Shown: positions 28,915-38,221 of the stretch, piece by piece
How positions within the stretch are numbered: position 1 is the stretch's first letter
Layout: the number at the start of each line of letters is the position of its first letter
The notes under the pieces: generated by a model
What the model was told of the DNA's origin: nothing
Seen by the model: the letters and a program-made list of their open reading frames with translations, nothing else
The model's database searches: none
DNA from: Sphingopyxis sp.
GTDB lineage: Bacteria > Pseudomonadota > Alphaproteobacteria > Sphingomonadales > Sphingomonadaceae
Assembly (NCBI GenBank): GCA_030148985.1
Contig: JASBSJ010000033.1
Location: forward strand, 17,538 to 81,537
Direction: 5' to 3'
Length of the DNA stretch: 64,000 bases
Made by a program: the position numbers and the translations under genes

Positions 28915-31116
28915 ATGGCCGTCACAGATGCGCCGAAGCCGAAGCGAAGAGGACCAGCGATGCTGCGACGGATTTTTCTGGGATTTCTGTTGCTGTTGGC
29001 AGTTACCGCCGCCTCGCTCGCAATCTGGGAACCATTAACGGCAGAAGCGCCAGCCGCGCCTGCCTTCAAGCCGACCGACGTGCGCATCGCGCGCGACAAA
29101 TTCGGCGTGCCGCATATCTTTGGAAAGACCGACGCCGATGTCGCCTATGGGGTGGCTTATGCGCACGCCGAGGATGATTTTTCGACCTTGCAGGAAGTGC
29201 TGGCGATGACGCGCGGGCGTGCCGGGGCGATGCTGGGCGAAGATGGCGCGAAGGTCGATTATGCCGAGGCGCTGCTCGGCGTGCGCGCGACCGCGAAGCG
29301 CGACTGGCCGCGCCTGCCGGCCGACGTGCGCGCGCTATTCACCGCCTATGCCGCGGGGCTCAACCATTATGCGGAGAAACACCCGGATGAGGTGCGGCTG
29401 TCGGGGCTGTTTCCGGTGACGGGCGAGGATGTCGTCGCGGGCTTTGTCCTCCGCTCGCCCTTTTTCTTCGGGCTCGATTCGGTGCTGGGGTCGCTCGTCG
29501 AGGGCAAACCGATCGGGCGCGAAGGTGGTCCCGCGCTCGACGCCACCGGCAAACTTGTTCCGCGCGAGCTGACACCGGTCGGGACCGATCCCGCTGACAA
29601 TGGATCGAACGCGATGGCGGTCGCGCCTGCGCGCGCGGCCGACGGCGCGACGCGGCTCGTCTCCAATTCGCACCAGCCGTGGACCGGCGGCGTCGCCTGG
29701 TACGAGCTCGTCGTCCATTCGGAAGAAGGCTGGGATTTCGCGGGGGCGAACTTTCCCGGCTCGCCCTACCCCTTCCTCGGCCACAATAAATATCTTGGCT
29801 GGACCAACACGGTGAACCGGCCCGACCTGATCGACGTCTACAAGCTCGTGCTCGACGCGAGCGGCGAGAAATATCGCTTCGACGGCGGCTGGCGCCCGCT
29901 CGAGGAAAAGCGCATCTGGCTGAAGGTCAAGGTTGGCCCCTTCGTCTTGCCCGTGCCGCGCACCGTCTATCGCTCGGTGCATGGGCCGGTCGTGAAGAAT
30001 GGCGAGGGCGCCTTTGCGATCCGCTATGCGGGGCAGGATCAGGCGGCGATGGTCACCCAATATTACCGGCTGAACAAGGCGAAGGATTTTGCCGAATGGC
30101 GCGCGGCGATGGCGGGACAGGGCGTGCCCGCGACCAACTTCGTCTACGCCGATGCCAAGGGCAATATCGGCCTTTTCTATAACGCGATGTTCCCCGACCG
30201 GCCCGCGGGCTTCAACTGGCGCGGCGTGCTGCCCGGCGACACGTCGGCGGCGCTCTGGACCAAGACGTTGCCGTTCGACCGCGTGCCCGCGCTCGTCAAT
30301 CCGCGCTCGGGCTATGTCATGAACGCGAACAACACGCCGTGGGTCGCGGCGGGGCCGGGCGACGAACTGGATGCCGCCGCCTTTTCGCCCTTGCTCGGGA
30401 TCGAGGACGATATGACCAACCGCGCGGTGCGGCTGATCGAGCTGTTCGAGGCTTCGGGTCAGATCGACGAGACGCGGCTGAAGGCGATCAAATATGACAC
30501 CGCCTATGCGCGCACGGGCTATGCAAAAGCGTGGATCGATCGGCTGCTCACGCTCGATACCAAGGGCGATCCGGCGCTTGGCAAGGCGCAGGCGCTGCTG
30601 CGCCAATGGGACTGGAATCTTGATGGCAAGGGGCGGGGCGATGCGCTCGCGCTGATGGTGCTGCGCCCCGCGAACGGGCGGCATTACCAGCGCCGCACCG
30701 CGCCCGACCCGCGCGAGGTTCTGACCGACGTCGTCGCGCATTTACAGGAGCATTTCGGCGGACTCGACCCCCGGCTCGGCACGGTGCTCCGCCTCCGCCA
30801 CGGCGAAGGGGCGAGCTACATCGACCTGCCGCTCGACGGCGGCAACGACACGGTGCGCGCCTCGACCTTGTGGGACGAGGAGCCCGACGGGCGGCTGAAG
30901 GTCCGCCACGGCGACAGCTTCATCATGTTCGTGACGTGGGACCGCGCGGGCCGCGTGCGGTCCGAATCGATCCAGCCGTTCGGTGCGGCGACGACGCGCC
31001 CGGACAGCCCGCATTACAACGACCAGGCGCCGCTGTTCGTGCGCCACCAGCTGAAGCCTGTGCTGTTCGACCCGGCGGCGCTGAGGGCCAGCGGTGCGCG
31101 ATTCTATCGCCCTTGA
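28915..31116 (+). CDS. Penicillin acylase family (Ntn hydrolase) protein
   Basis: 733 residues. An N-terminal hydrophobic segment (residues about 18-36) exports or anchors the precursor. The alpha part (VRIARDKFGVPHIFG, AYGVAYAHAEDDFSTLQ) and the NGSNAMAVAP site with S231 as the expected self-cleavage point and nucleophile identify the S45 family; SNSHQPW and FPGSPYPFLGHN follow as usual. Substrate might be N-acyl amino acids, acyl-homoserine lactones or beta-lactams; the sequence does not decide. The start at 28915 is chosen over an upstream in-frame start inside the M17 gene. Confidence 0.88.
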   Translation: MAVTDAPKPKRRGPAMLRRIFLGFLLLLAVTAASLAIWEPLTAEAPAAPAFKPTDVRIARDKFGVPHIFGKTDADVAYGVAYAHAEDDFSTLQEVLAMTRGRAGAMLGEDGAKVDYAEALLGVRATAKRDWPRLPADVRALFTAYAAGLNHYAEKHPDEVRLSGLFPVTGEDVVAGFVLRSPFFFGLDSVLGSLVEGKPIGREGGPALDATGKLVPRELTPVGTDPADNGSNAMAVAPARAADGATRLVSNSHQPWTGGVAWYELVVHSEEGWDFAGANFPGSPYPFLGHNKYLGWTNTVNRPDLIDVYKLVLDASGEKYRFDGGWRPLEEKRIWLKVKVGPFVLPVPRTVYRSVHGPVVKNGEGAFAIRYAGQDQAAMVTQYYRLNKAKDFAEWRAAMAGQGVPATNFVYADAKGNIGLFYNAMFPDRPAGFNWRGVLPGDTSAALWTKTLPFDRVPALVNPRSGYVMNANNTPWVAAGPGDELDAAAFSPLLGIEDDMTNRAVRLIELFEASGQIDETRLKAIKYDTAYARTGYAKAWIDRLLTLDTKGDPALGKAQALLRQWDWNLDGKGRGDALALMVLRPANGRHYQRRTAPDPREVLTDVVAHLQEHFGGLDPRLGTVLRLRHGEGASYIDLPLDGGNDTVRASTLWDEEPDGRLKVRHGDSFIMFVTWDRAGRVRSESIQPFGAATTRPDSPHYNDQAPLFVRHQLKPVLFDPAALRASGARFYRP

Positions 31117-31213
31117 AAGCCGCTGCGCGCTGTCCTAGACCGTTGATACAGTGCCGTCCGGCACCCGATTTTCGGCAGGTCTGAACCTGCCCGCCTTGAC
31201 CCAGGGGACTATC

Positions 31214-34093
31214 ATGGCTCGCTTTCACCATTTTGCTGTCGCTCTCGCTTTGTCGACGTCGCTCGTCGCTGCCGCTCCGGCGCTCGCCAAGGCTGCTGCG
31301 CCCGCCCCGACCGCCGAGCTCGTGAAAGCGGTTGATATTCCGTACGAGGCCTTCACGCTCGACAATGGGCTGCGCGTCATCGTGCACGAGGATCGCAAAG
31401 CGCCCGTCGTCGCCGTGTCGGTTTGGTATCGCGTCGGGTCGAAGCATGAGCCCAAGGGCAAGACGGGCTTTGCCCACCTGTTCGAACATCTGATGTTCAA
31501 CGGGTCCGAAAATGCGCCCGACGATTTCTTCGAGCCGCTGCGCCAGGTCGGTGCGACCGATTTCAACGGTACGACCTTCCTCGATCGGACCAATTATTTC
31601 GAAACGGTGCCGACCGGCGCGCTCGACCTGGCGCTTTTCCTCGAAAGCGACCGCATGGGGCATCTGCTCGGCGCGGTGACGCAGGAAAAGCTCGATAACC
31701 AGCGCGGCGTCGTCCAGAATGAAAAGCGCCAGGGCGACAATAATCCCTATGGCCTTCTGCGTTACGAGATTTTCGAGAATCTCTTTCCCAAGGGACACCC
31801 CTATCACCACAGCACCATCGGCTCGATGGCCGACCTCGATGCGGCGAGCCTCGACGATGTAAAGAAATGGTTCACCGACAATTATGGTCCGAACAATGCC
31901 GTGCTGGTGCTGGCGGGCGACATCGACGTGCCGACGGCCAGGGCCAAGGTCGGCGAATGGTTCGGCGACATCCCGCGCGGTCCGGAGATCAAGGCGCCCC
32001 CGGTGTCGGTGCCGACGCTGCCCGCGCCGCTCGCCAAAGAGGTCAAGGACATGATCCCGACCACGCGCATCTATCGCATGTGGACGATGCCGGGGCTGAA
32101 CGATGCCGAATCCGTGCCGCTCCAGATGGCGATGACGGTGCTGGGCGGGCTGTCCTCGTCGCGGCTCGACAATGCGCTGGTGCGCAAGGACCCGATTGCG
32201 GTCAGCGTCTCGGCCGGCGCCTCGCCGTTCGAGGATGCGGGAATCGTGCTGGTCCAGGCCGACGTCAAGCCGGGCGTCGATCCCGCGCATGTTGCAAAAA
32301 GGCTCGATGAGGAAATCGCGGCTTTCCTCGCGAGCGGCCCGACCGCCGACGAGTTGCAGCGCGCGACCGCGAGCTACCTTGGCGGCGCGATTTCGCAGCT
32401 CGAATCGGTCGGCGGTTTCGGCGGCAAGGCGGTGACGCTGGCCGAGGGCGCGCTCTATTCGAACGATCCCGCCTATTACAAGGTCGAGCTCGACCGGCTT
32501 GCCAAGGCGACGCCCGAACAGGTGCGCGATGCCGCGCGCAAATGGCTGTCGCGCCCGGCCTTTTTGCTGACCTACACCCCCGGCGAGCGTACCGAGGGTG
32601 GCGAGAACCGCGGCGGTGCGGTGGTCGCGGCAAAGGATAACGCGCCGGTCCAGCCCGACCGTTACTGGAACCCCGCGCTCGGCGACGTCGGCCCCGACAG
32701 CGGTGTAGGCGCCGCAACATCGATCGCCGACCGCTCGCAATTTCCCGACGTTTCGGGCCTCAAGGCGCTTGAGTTTCCCGATATCGAGCGGACGAAACTC
32801 AAAAATGGCATCGAGGTCGTCTTCGCACGGCGGGCCGCCGTGCCGACGGTGAATGTCCAGGTGAGCTTCGACGCGGGCTATGCCGCCGATCCGCGCAGCG
32901 CGCTCGGCACGCAGTCGCTGATGCTCAGCCTGATGGACGAGGGCACGACCAGCCTCGATTCGATTGCCTTTGCCGAAGCGAAGGAGCGGCTCGGTGCGCA
33001 GACCTATGGTTATGCCGATGCCGACGAAACCGCGCTCGGCCTGTTCGCGCTCAAGCCGAACCTTCGCGCATCGCTCGCGCTGCTCGCCGATTATGTGCGC
33101 AACCCGGCGTTCGATGCCAAGGAGCTGGAGCGCGTGCGTGCGCAGCAGCTCAACCGGCTGAAGGCCGAACTCAACGAACCGCGCGCGATTGCGCAGCGCG
33201 TGCTGAAACCCGCGCTCTATGGTGCGGACCATCCTTATGGCATCCCGCCTTCGGGGCTGGGCAATGAAAAGGCCGTGAGCGAAGCGACGCGCGACCAGCT
33301 TGCGGCTTTCCATTCGGCGTGGATTCGTCCGGACAATGCGCGGATCTTCGTCGTCGGCGATACGACGCTTGCCGAGGTGAAGAAGGAACTCGACGCGGCG
33401 TTCGGCAACTGGAAGGCACCGGCAACGCCAAAGCCGACCAAGCATTTCGAGATCGCCGTGCCCACACCGCAGCCGCGCATTCTGCTCGTCGACCGGCCCA
33501 AGGCGCCGCAATCGGTGATCGTCGCGGGCAAGGTGCTCGACGTCAAAGGCGGCGACGAACTCGAAGTGCTGCGCGCAGCGAACGATATTTTCGGCGGCGA
33601 TTTCCTCTCGCGCTTCAACATGAACCTGCGCGAGACCAAGGGCTGGTCCTATGGTGTGCGGACGAGCGTGACGGGCGAAAAGGACCGGGTGAGCTGGATC
33701 GTCTCGGCCCCGGTGCAGGCCGACCGCACCGGCGATTCGATCAAGGAGCTGCAAAGCGACCTCAAGGCCTTCCTTGGCGACAAGGGCGTGACCAAGGACG
33801 AATTGCAGCGCACGGTGAATGGCAACATCCGCGAATTGCCCGGCAGCTTTGAGACGTCGAGCGACGTGCTCGGCGGGCTGCGCGCGATCGCCAAATTCGA
33901 TCGCCCCGACGATTATTATGAAAAGCTGCCCGCGACCTATGAAGCGATGACCCCCGAAGCCGTCGATGCGGCGGCGCGGAAGGCGCTCAGCACCGACGAT
34001 CTCATCTATGTCGTTGTCGGCGACGCCGCGGTGGTGAAACCGCAGCTTGACGGATTGGGTCTGCCCGTGGAAACGGTGACTCCCGCTAACTAA
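31214..34093 (+). CDS. Secreted M16 family metallopeptidase, two-domain
   Basis: 959 residues with a signal peptide ending near A25 (PALAKA). The first M16 domain has the inverted zinc motif HLFEH (H88, E91, H92) and a distal glutamate at E170 (NEKRQ). The second half (from about residue 510) repeats the fold without the zinc motif, the usual inactive partner. Such pitrilysin-like proteins degrade or process peptides in the periplasm. Start at 31214 has CAGGGGA upstream. It follows the acylase gene by 97 bp and may share transcription with it. Confidence 0.9.
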   Translation: MARFHHFAVALALSTSLVAAAPALAKAAAPAPTAELVKAVDIPYEAFTLDNGLRVIVHEDRKAPVVAVSVWYRVGSKHEPKGKTGFAHLFEHLMFNGSENAPDDFFEPLRQVGATDFNGTTFLDRTNYFETVPTGALDLALFLESDRMGHLLGAVTQEKLDNQRGVVQNEKRQGDNNPYGLLRYEIFENLFPKGHPYHHSTIGSMADLDAASLDDVKKWFTDNYGPNNAVLVLAGDIDVPTARAKVGEWFGDIPRGPEIKAPPVSVPTLPAPLAKEVKDMIPTTRIYRMWTMPGLNDAESVPLQMAMTVLGGLSSSRLDNALVRKDPIAVSVSAGASPFEDAGIVLVQADVKPGVDPAHVAKRLDEEIAAFLASGPTADELQRATASYLGGAISQLESVGGFGGKAVTLAEGALYSNDPAYYKVELDRLAKATPEQVRDAARKWLSRPAFLLTYTPGERTEGGENRGGAVVAAKDNAPVQPDRYWNPALGDVGPDSGVGAATSIADRSQFPDVSGLKALEFPDIERTKLKNGIEVVFARRAAVPTVNVQVSFDAGYAADPRSALGTQSLMLSLMDEGTTSLDSIAFAEAKERLGAQTYGYADADETALGLFALKPNLRASLALLADYVRNPAFDAKELERVRAQQLNRLKAELNEPRAIAQRVLKPALYGADHPYGIPPSGLGNEKAVSEATRDQLAAFHSAWIRPDNARIFVVGDTTLAEVKKELDAAFGNWKAPATPKPTKHFEIAVPTPQPRILLVDRPKAPQSVIVAGKVLDVKGGDELEVLRAANDIFGGDFLSRFNMNLRETKGWSYGVRTSVTGEKDRVSWIVSAPVQADRTGDSIKELQSDLKAFLGDKGVTKDELQRTVNGNIRELPGSFETSSDVLGGLRAIAKFDRPDDYYEKLPATYEAMTPEAVDAAARKALSTDDLIYVVVGDAAVVKPQLDGLGLPVETVTPAN

Positions 34094-34119
34094 CATCAGT
34101 TTCAGTAAGGAGAGCCCCA

Positions 34120-34422
34120 ATGTCCCAAGTCGATGGCAGCTATGATTGCGTCACCAAATCGCCGATGGGCGATCAGAAATCGGTTTTCACCGTCAAGAGC
34201 GACGGCGACAGCTTCACCGGCCAGAATGCCGGCGCGATGGGTTCGCTCGATGTCGAAAATGGCAAGGTCGATGGCAACAAACTGACCTGGACCATGAACA
34301 TGAAGGTGCCGATGCCGATGACGCTCGAATGCGAAGCGACGATCGAGGGCGACGCGCTGACCGGCACGATCAAGGCCGGCGCCTTCGGTTCGATGGCGAT
34401 GACCGGCACGCGCCAGGGCTGA
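34120..34422 (+). CDS. Conserved hypothetical protein, beta-rich
   Basis: 100 residues with no signal peptide or membrane span. Alternating polar/hydrophobic strands with Gly turns (GSYDCVTKSPMGDQKSVFTV, GSLDVENGKVDGNKLTWTM, MTLECEATIEGDALTGTIK) suggest a small beta-barrel. An excellent ribosome binding site (AAGGAGAG, eight bases upstream) and the terminator just after it support a real, well-translated gene. It follows the M16 peptidase by 26 bp. I do not recognise a function. Confidence 0.75.
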   Translation: MSQVDGSYDCVTKSPMGDQKSVFTVKSDGDSFTGQNAGAMGSLDVENGKVDGNKLTWTMNMKVPMPMTLECEATIEGDALTGTIKAGAFGSMAMTGTRQG

Positions 34423-34443
34423 TCGATCCGCGACCGAATAAGG

Positions 34444-34473
34444 AAGGGCTGTCCCGCGGGGCGGCCCTTTTTT
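34444..34473 (+). terminator. Intrinsic terminator after the 100-residue protein gene
   Basis: AAGGGC pairs with GCCCTT (34444-34449 with 34464-34469), extended by the GC-rich loop sequence, and a six-T run follows. Confidence 0.85.
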
Positions 34474-34501
34474 GTGCGATGTCCGCGGGCGAGGGGTCTG
34501 A

Positions 34502-34555
34502 TTTGGGGTGGGGAGCGGACGTTGACTTTCTCCCCTCCCGCTTGCGGGAGGGGAG
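34502..34555. repeat. Composite palindromic repeat with GGGGTGGGGAG flank
   Basis: The flank at 34502-34523 is identical over 22 bases to 10745-10766. It is followed by a compact perfect hairpin, CTCCCCTCCCGC (34530-34541) with its complement at 34544-34555. It lies between the terminator and the helicase gene. Confidence 0.75.
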
Positions 34556-34665
34556 AGGAACCGTCAGTAACCGGTCGTTTCCGGCCATTTGTCACCCTGA
34601 CCATCCCAAGGTACCTCCCATCCGAAACGCTTGCCCCCGCGTCCTGCGACCGCCACATCTGCTTC

Positions 34666-37074
34666 ATGCGCCTCCCCGCCCCCTTCACCGACTGGTTCGC
34701 TGCGCGCGGGTGGCGGCTGCGGCGGCATCAGGCGGACATGCTCGCCGCGGCCGGGCGCGGCGAACATGCGCTGCTTGTCGCCGCGACGGGGGCGGGCAAG
34801 ACGCTCGCGGGTTTCCTGCCCAGTCTCGTCGATCTCGCGGCGCATCCCTCCGACCGGCTGCACACCCTCTATGTCTCGCCGCTCAAGGCACTCGCCGCCG
34901 ACGTCGAACGCAATCTGCTGGGGCCGATCGCCGACATGGGCCTCGACATCAGCGTCGAAAGCCGCAGCGGCGATACGAGTTCGGATAAGAAGGCACGCCA
35001 GCGCAGCCGCCCGCCCAACATCCTCCTGACGACCCCCGAATCGCTGTCGCTGCTGATCTCCTATCCCGACAGTTTCACCATGTTCGCCGATCTCAAGACC
35101 GTGGTGATCGACGAAATTCACGCCTTTGCGCCGGGCAAGCGCGGCGATTTGCTCAGCCTCGCCATGGCGAGGCTTCAGCATATCGCCCCCGGCCTCCGCC
35201 GCGTCGGCCTGTCGGCGACGATCGCCGACCCCGACCTATATCGCGCCTGGCTCGCGCCCGATGCCGATGCGCGTGCGGTGACGCTCGTCGCGGGCGAGGC
35301 GGGGGCCGATCCCGACATTTCCATCCTGCTGCCCGAAGGCGCGGTGCCGTGGGCGGGGCATTCGGGGCGCTGGGCGGTGCATCAGGTGATGGAAGAGGTG
35401 GCGCGGAACCGCACGACGATCATCTTCTGCAACACGCGCGGGCTCGCCGAGCTGATCTTTCAGGAGCTGTGGAAGGTCAACGACCTCTCGCTCCCCATCG
35501 CGATCCACCACGGCAGCCTCGACCGCGAGGCGCGCCAGCGCGCGGAGGCGGCGATGGCCGAGGGGCGGCTGCGCGCGCTCGTCGCGACCTCCAGCCTCGA
35601 TCTCGGGCTCGACTGGGGCGATGTCGATTGCGTGATCCAGATGGGGGCACCCAAGGGGTCGTCGCGACTGCTCCAGCGCATCGGGCGCGCCAACCACCGC
35701 CTCGACGAGCCAAGCCGCGCGCTGATCGTGCCGGGCAACCGCTTCGAATATCTCGAAGCGCGCGCGGCGCTCGACGCGGTCGATGCGGGCGAACGCGACG
35801 CCGACCGCTTCCGCCCCGGCGCGCTCGACGTCCTCGCGCAGCATGTGATGGCGCTCGCCTGCGCCGCGCCGTTTCGCGAGGAGGCGTTGCTCGCCGAAAT
35901 CCGGTCGGCGGCGCCCTATCAGTGGATCGATGCCGAGGTCTTTGCCCGCCTGCTCGGTTTCGTGCGCGACGGCGGCTATGCGCTCAAAAGCTATGACCGC
36001 TTCCGCCGCCTCGCCCCCGACGGGCACGGCGGCTGGCGCATTTCGCACCCGCGGCTTGCCGCGCAGCACCGGCTCAACGCCGGGATCATCGTCGATGCGC
36101 CGACGCTCGACGTGCGCTTCAAAAATGGCCGCCGCCTCGGGCGCGTCGAGGAATATTTCGCGAGCACGCTCGTTCCCGGCGACACCTTTGCCTTTGCGGG
36201 TTTGAGCCTCGAGGTCGAATCGATCCGCGACACCGACCTCATCGTCCGCGCGACGACGCGCCCGGCGCGCATCCCCTCCTATATGGGCGCGCGCATGGCG
36301 CTCTCGACGCGGCTTGCCGACCGCGTGCGCGGCTTCCTTGCCGATCCCGCGAGCTGGTCGCGCTTTCCCGATGACGTGCGCTTCTGGCTGGAGATGCAGC
36401 AATTGCGCTCGGCGCTGCCGCGCGCGGGCGAACTGCTCGTCGAAACCTTCCCGCACGAGGGGCTGCACTATCTCGTCGCCTATCCGTTCGAAGGGTGGAA
36501 TGCGCACCAGTCGCTCGGGATGCTCATCACCAAGCGGATGGACCGCGCGGGGATGCAGCCGATGGGCTTCGTCGCCTCCGACTATGCGCTGGCAATCTGG
36601 TCGCTGCAGCCGGTGACCCGCCCCGAAACCCTGTTCGACGCCGAAATCCTGTCGGACGAATTTGTCGAATGGGTCGAAAATTCGCATCTTTTGAAGCGCG
36701 CCTTTCGCGAGGTCGCGGTGATCGGCGGGCTGATCGAGCGCCAGCATCCGGGCAAGCGCAAGACGGGCAAGCAGGTCACCTTTTCGACCGACCTCATCTT
36801 CGACGTGCTCCGCAAATATGAGCCCGACCATCTGCTCCTGGAAGCCGCATGGGCCGACGCGCGCGAGCGGCTGACCGATGTCGCGCGGCTCGGCGACCTG
36901 CTCGACCGCGCGGCGGGGACGATGCTGCATGTGCCGCTGGAGCGGATCAGCCCGCTTGCGATTCCCGTGCTCGTGCTCATCGGGCGCGAAAGCGTCGCGG
37001 CGTCCGACCTCGACGACGCGCTGCTCGGCGAACTCGCCGATTCGCTGGCCGAAACGGCGATGCGTGCGGGTTAA
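34666..37074 (+). CDS. Ligase-associated DEXH-box helicase (Lhr-type)
   Basis: 802 residues. The helicase core has Q-motif-like RRHQADMLAAA, Walker A AATGAGKT (39-46), LYVSPLKALAADVERNL, TTPESL, DEIH, GLSATI and, in the second RecA domain, IFCNTRGLAELIF, ATSSLDLGLDWGDVD and QRIGRANHR. The long C-terminal region fits the Lhr-C1 subtype normally encoded with an ATP-dependent DNA ligase, an exonuclease-like protein and PdeM. Start at 34666 matches the family N terminus. PdeM follows 1.15 kb downstream, but no ligase or exonuclease gene is in the window. Confidence 0.92.
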   Translation: MRLPAPFTDWFAARGWRLRRHQADMLAAAGRGEHALLVAATGAGKTLAGFLPSLVDLAAHPSDRLHTLYVSPLKALAADVERNLLGPIADMGLDISVESRSGDTSSDKKARQRSRPPNILLTTPESLSLLISYPDSFTMFADLKTVVIDEIHAFAPGKRGDLLSLAMARLQHIAPGLRRVGLSATIADPDLYRAWLAPDADARAVTLVAGEAGADPDISILLPEGAVPWAGHSGRWAVHQVMEEVARNRTTIIFCNTRGLAELIFQELWKVNDLSLPIAIHHGSLDREARQRAEAAMAEGRLRALVATSSLDLGLDWGDVDCVIQMGAPKGSSRLLQRIGRANHRLDEPSRALIVPGNRFEYLEARAALDAVDAGERDADRFRPGALDVLAQHVMALACAAPFREEALLAEIRSAAPYQWIDAEVFARLLGFVRDGGYALKSYDRFRRLAPDGHGGWRISHPRLAAQHRLNAGIIVDAPTLDVRFKNGRRLGRVEEYFASTLVPGDTFAFAGLSLEVESIRDTDLIVRATTRPARIPSYMGARMALSTRLADRVRGFLADPASWSRFPDDVRFWLEMQQLRSALPRAGELLVETFPHEGLHYLVAYPFEGWNAHQSLGMLITKRMDRAGMQPMGFVASDYALAIWSLQPVTRPETLFDAEILSDEFVEWVENSHLLKRAFREVAVIGGLIERQHPGKRKTGKQVTFSTDLIFDVLRKYEPDHLLLEAAWADARERLTDVARLGDLLDRAAGTMLHVPLERISPLAIPVLVLIGRESVAASDLDDALLGELADSLAETAMRAG

Positions 37075-37156
37075 CGCACATTGCGCATACGGCCTTTCGC
37101 TTGCCGCACGCCGCGATGAGGCGTAGATTGCGATCAAATATACGAGGATGCCGGTA

Positions 37157-38182
37157 ATGCCCTTGACTGTCAGACGATCCGTCCGGGCGGCGCTGCTTGC
37201 CGTCGCTGGTCCGGCTTTGCTCGGCGCGACCCCGCCGGGCGCCGCGCCCGCTCCCGCTACCCCCGCGGCCGAAACGGTGACGCCGCCGGTTGGCGTCGTG
37301 CCGGTCATCGAGCCCTTCGATCTCGATGCAACGCGGCGCATGGCCGTGAACGTCACGGTCGGCGGCGAGGGGCCTTTTTCCTTTCTCGTTGATACCGGCG
37401 CCGAGCGGACGGTGATCGCGCGCGAACTTGCCGAACGATTGGGCCTTGTCGAAGGCGAGCGGCTGCGGATGGCGACGATTGGCGGACCGGCGACGGTGCC
37501 CAGCTATCGCATCGCGGGGCTGCAGATGAAGGAACTGCACCTCGCCCATGTCCAGGCGCCGGCGTTCCACGGCCGCCATATCGGCGCCGCGGGGCTGATC
37601 GGCGTCGACATGCTCGAGGAACGGCGCGTGCTCATCGATTTTCGCAAGGAAACGATGGAAATATTGGAATCGCACAAACGCGCGCGCGCGATCATCCGCG
37701 ACGACGATGCGATCGTCGTCACCGCGCGCAATGCCGCGGGGCGGCTGATCCTGTCCGACGCGCGGCTCGACGGCAGGCGCATCGACCTGATCGTCGATAC
37801 GGGCGCGCAGACCAGCGTCGGCAACCTCGCGCTGCAACGGCTGGTGGCGGCCAAGCGCGCAAATAGCCTGCCCTTTTTTCCGACGACGCTGGCCGCCGTA
37901 ACGGGCGAGGACGTCCCGGCCATGCGCTCGGCGATCAAGCTGATCCGGGTCAGCGGCCTGGACATCAACGACCTGCCCGTCAGCTTCGCCGACGGTCAGG
38001 CGTTCCGCGCGCTCGGTCTGCACGAGCGACCGGCCCTGTTGCTCGGCATGGACAGCCTGTCGCTGTTCGACCGCGTCGAGATCGATTTTCCGAACCGGCG
38101 CGTCGTTTTCGACCTGCCCGAACGCGCACAGCGCAGCGCGGGCCAGCGTTTTGCCGCCCGCGCGGCCGCTGCTGGCGGCTAA
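37157..38182 (+). CDS. Secreted protein with two retropepsin-like aspartyl protease repeats
   Basis: 341 residues. A signal peptide (about 1-25) and Pro/Ala linker precede two similar domains. Repeat 1 (about 60-165) has FLVDTGAERTVI with D79 and a later GLIGVDML. Repeat 2 (about 195-315) has LIVDTGAQTSVG with D214 and LLLGMDSL. Both keep the D-T-G-A active-site loop and the hydrophobic-Gly second motif, so the chain could form a pseudo-dimeric active protease by itself. The ATG at 37157 is preferred to 37148 because GAGG ends at 37147, too close for the first ATG. Confidence 0.85.
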   Translation: MPLTVRRSVRAALLAVAGPALLGATPPGAAPAPATPAAETVTPPVGVVPVIEPFDLDATRRMAVNVTVGGEGPFSFLVDTGAERTVIARELAERLGLVEGERLRMATIGGPATVPSYRIAGLQMKELHLAHVQAPAFHGRHIGAAGLIGVDMLEERRVLIDFRKETMEILESHKRARAIIRDDDAIVVTARNAAGRLILSDARLDGRRIDLIVDTGAQTSVGNLALQRLVAAKRANSLPFFPTTLAAVTGEDVPAMRSAIKLIRVSGLDINDLPVSFADGQAFRALGLHERPALLLGMDSLSLFDRVEIDFPNRRVVFDLPERAQRSAGQRFAARAAAAGG

Positions 38183-38221
38183 CGCCTTGCCGCGGCGCGC
38201 CGCGCCCGCCATAGCCCCATC

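Noticed and set aside
30923..34120. Open frame of over 1000 codons antisense to the acylase and M16 peptidase genes
   Set aside because: Its translation is His/Arg/Asp-rich with no domain pattern and it mirrors codon bias of the sense genes. Long antisense frames are expected at this GC content. Similar frames antisense to folD/argB (4072-6429), the first receptor (17064-19313) and the second receptor (39485-41890) were rejected for the same reason.
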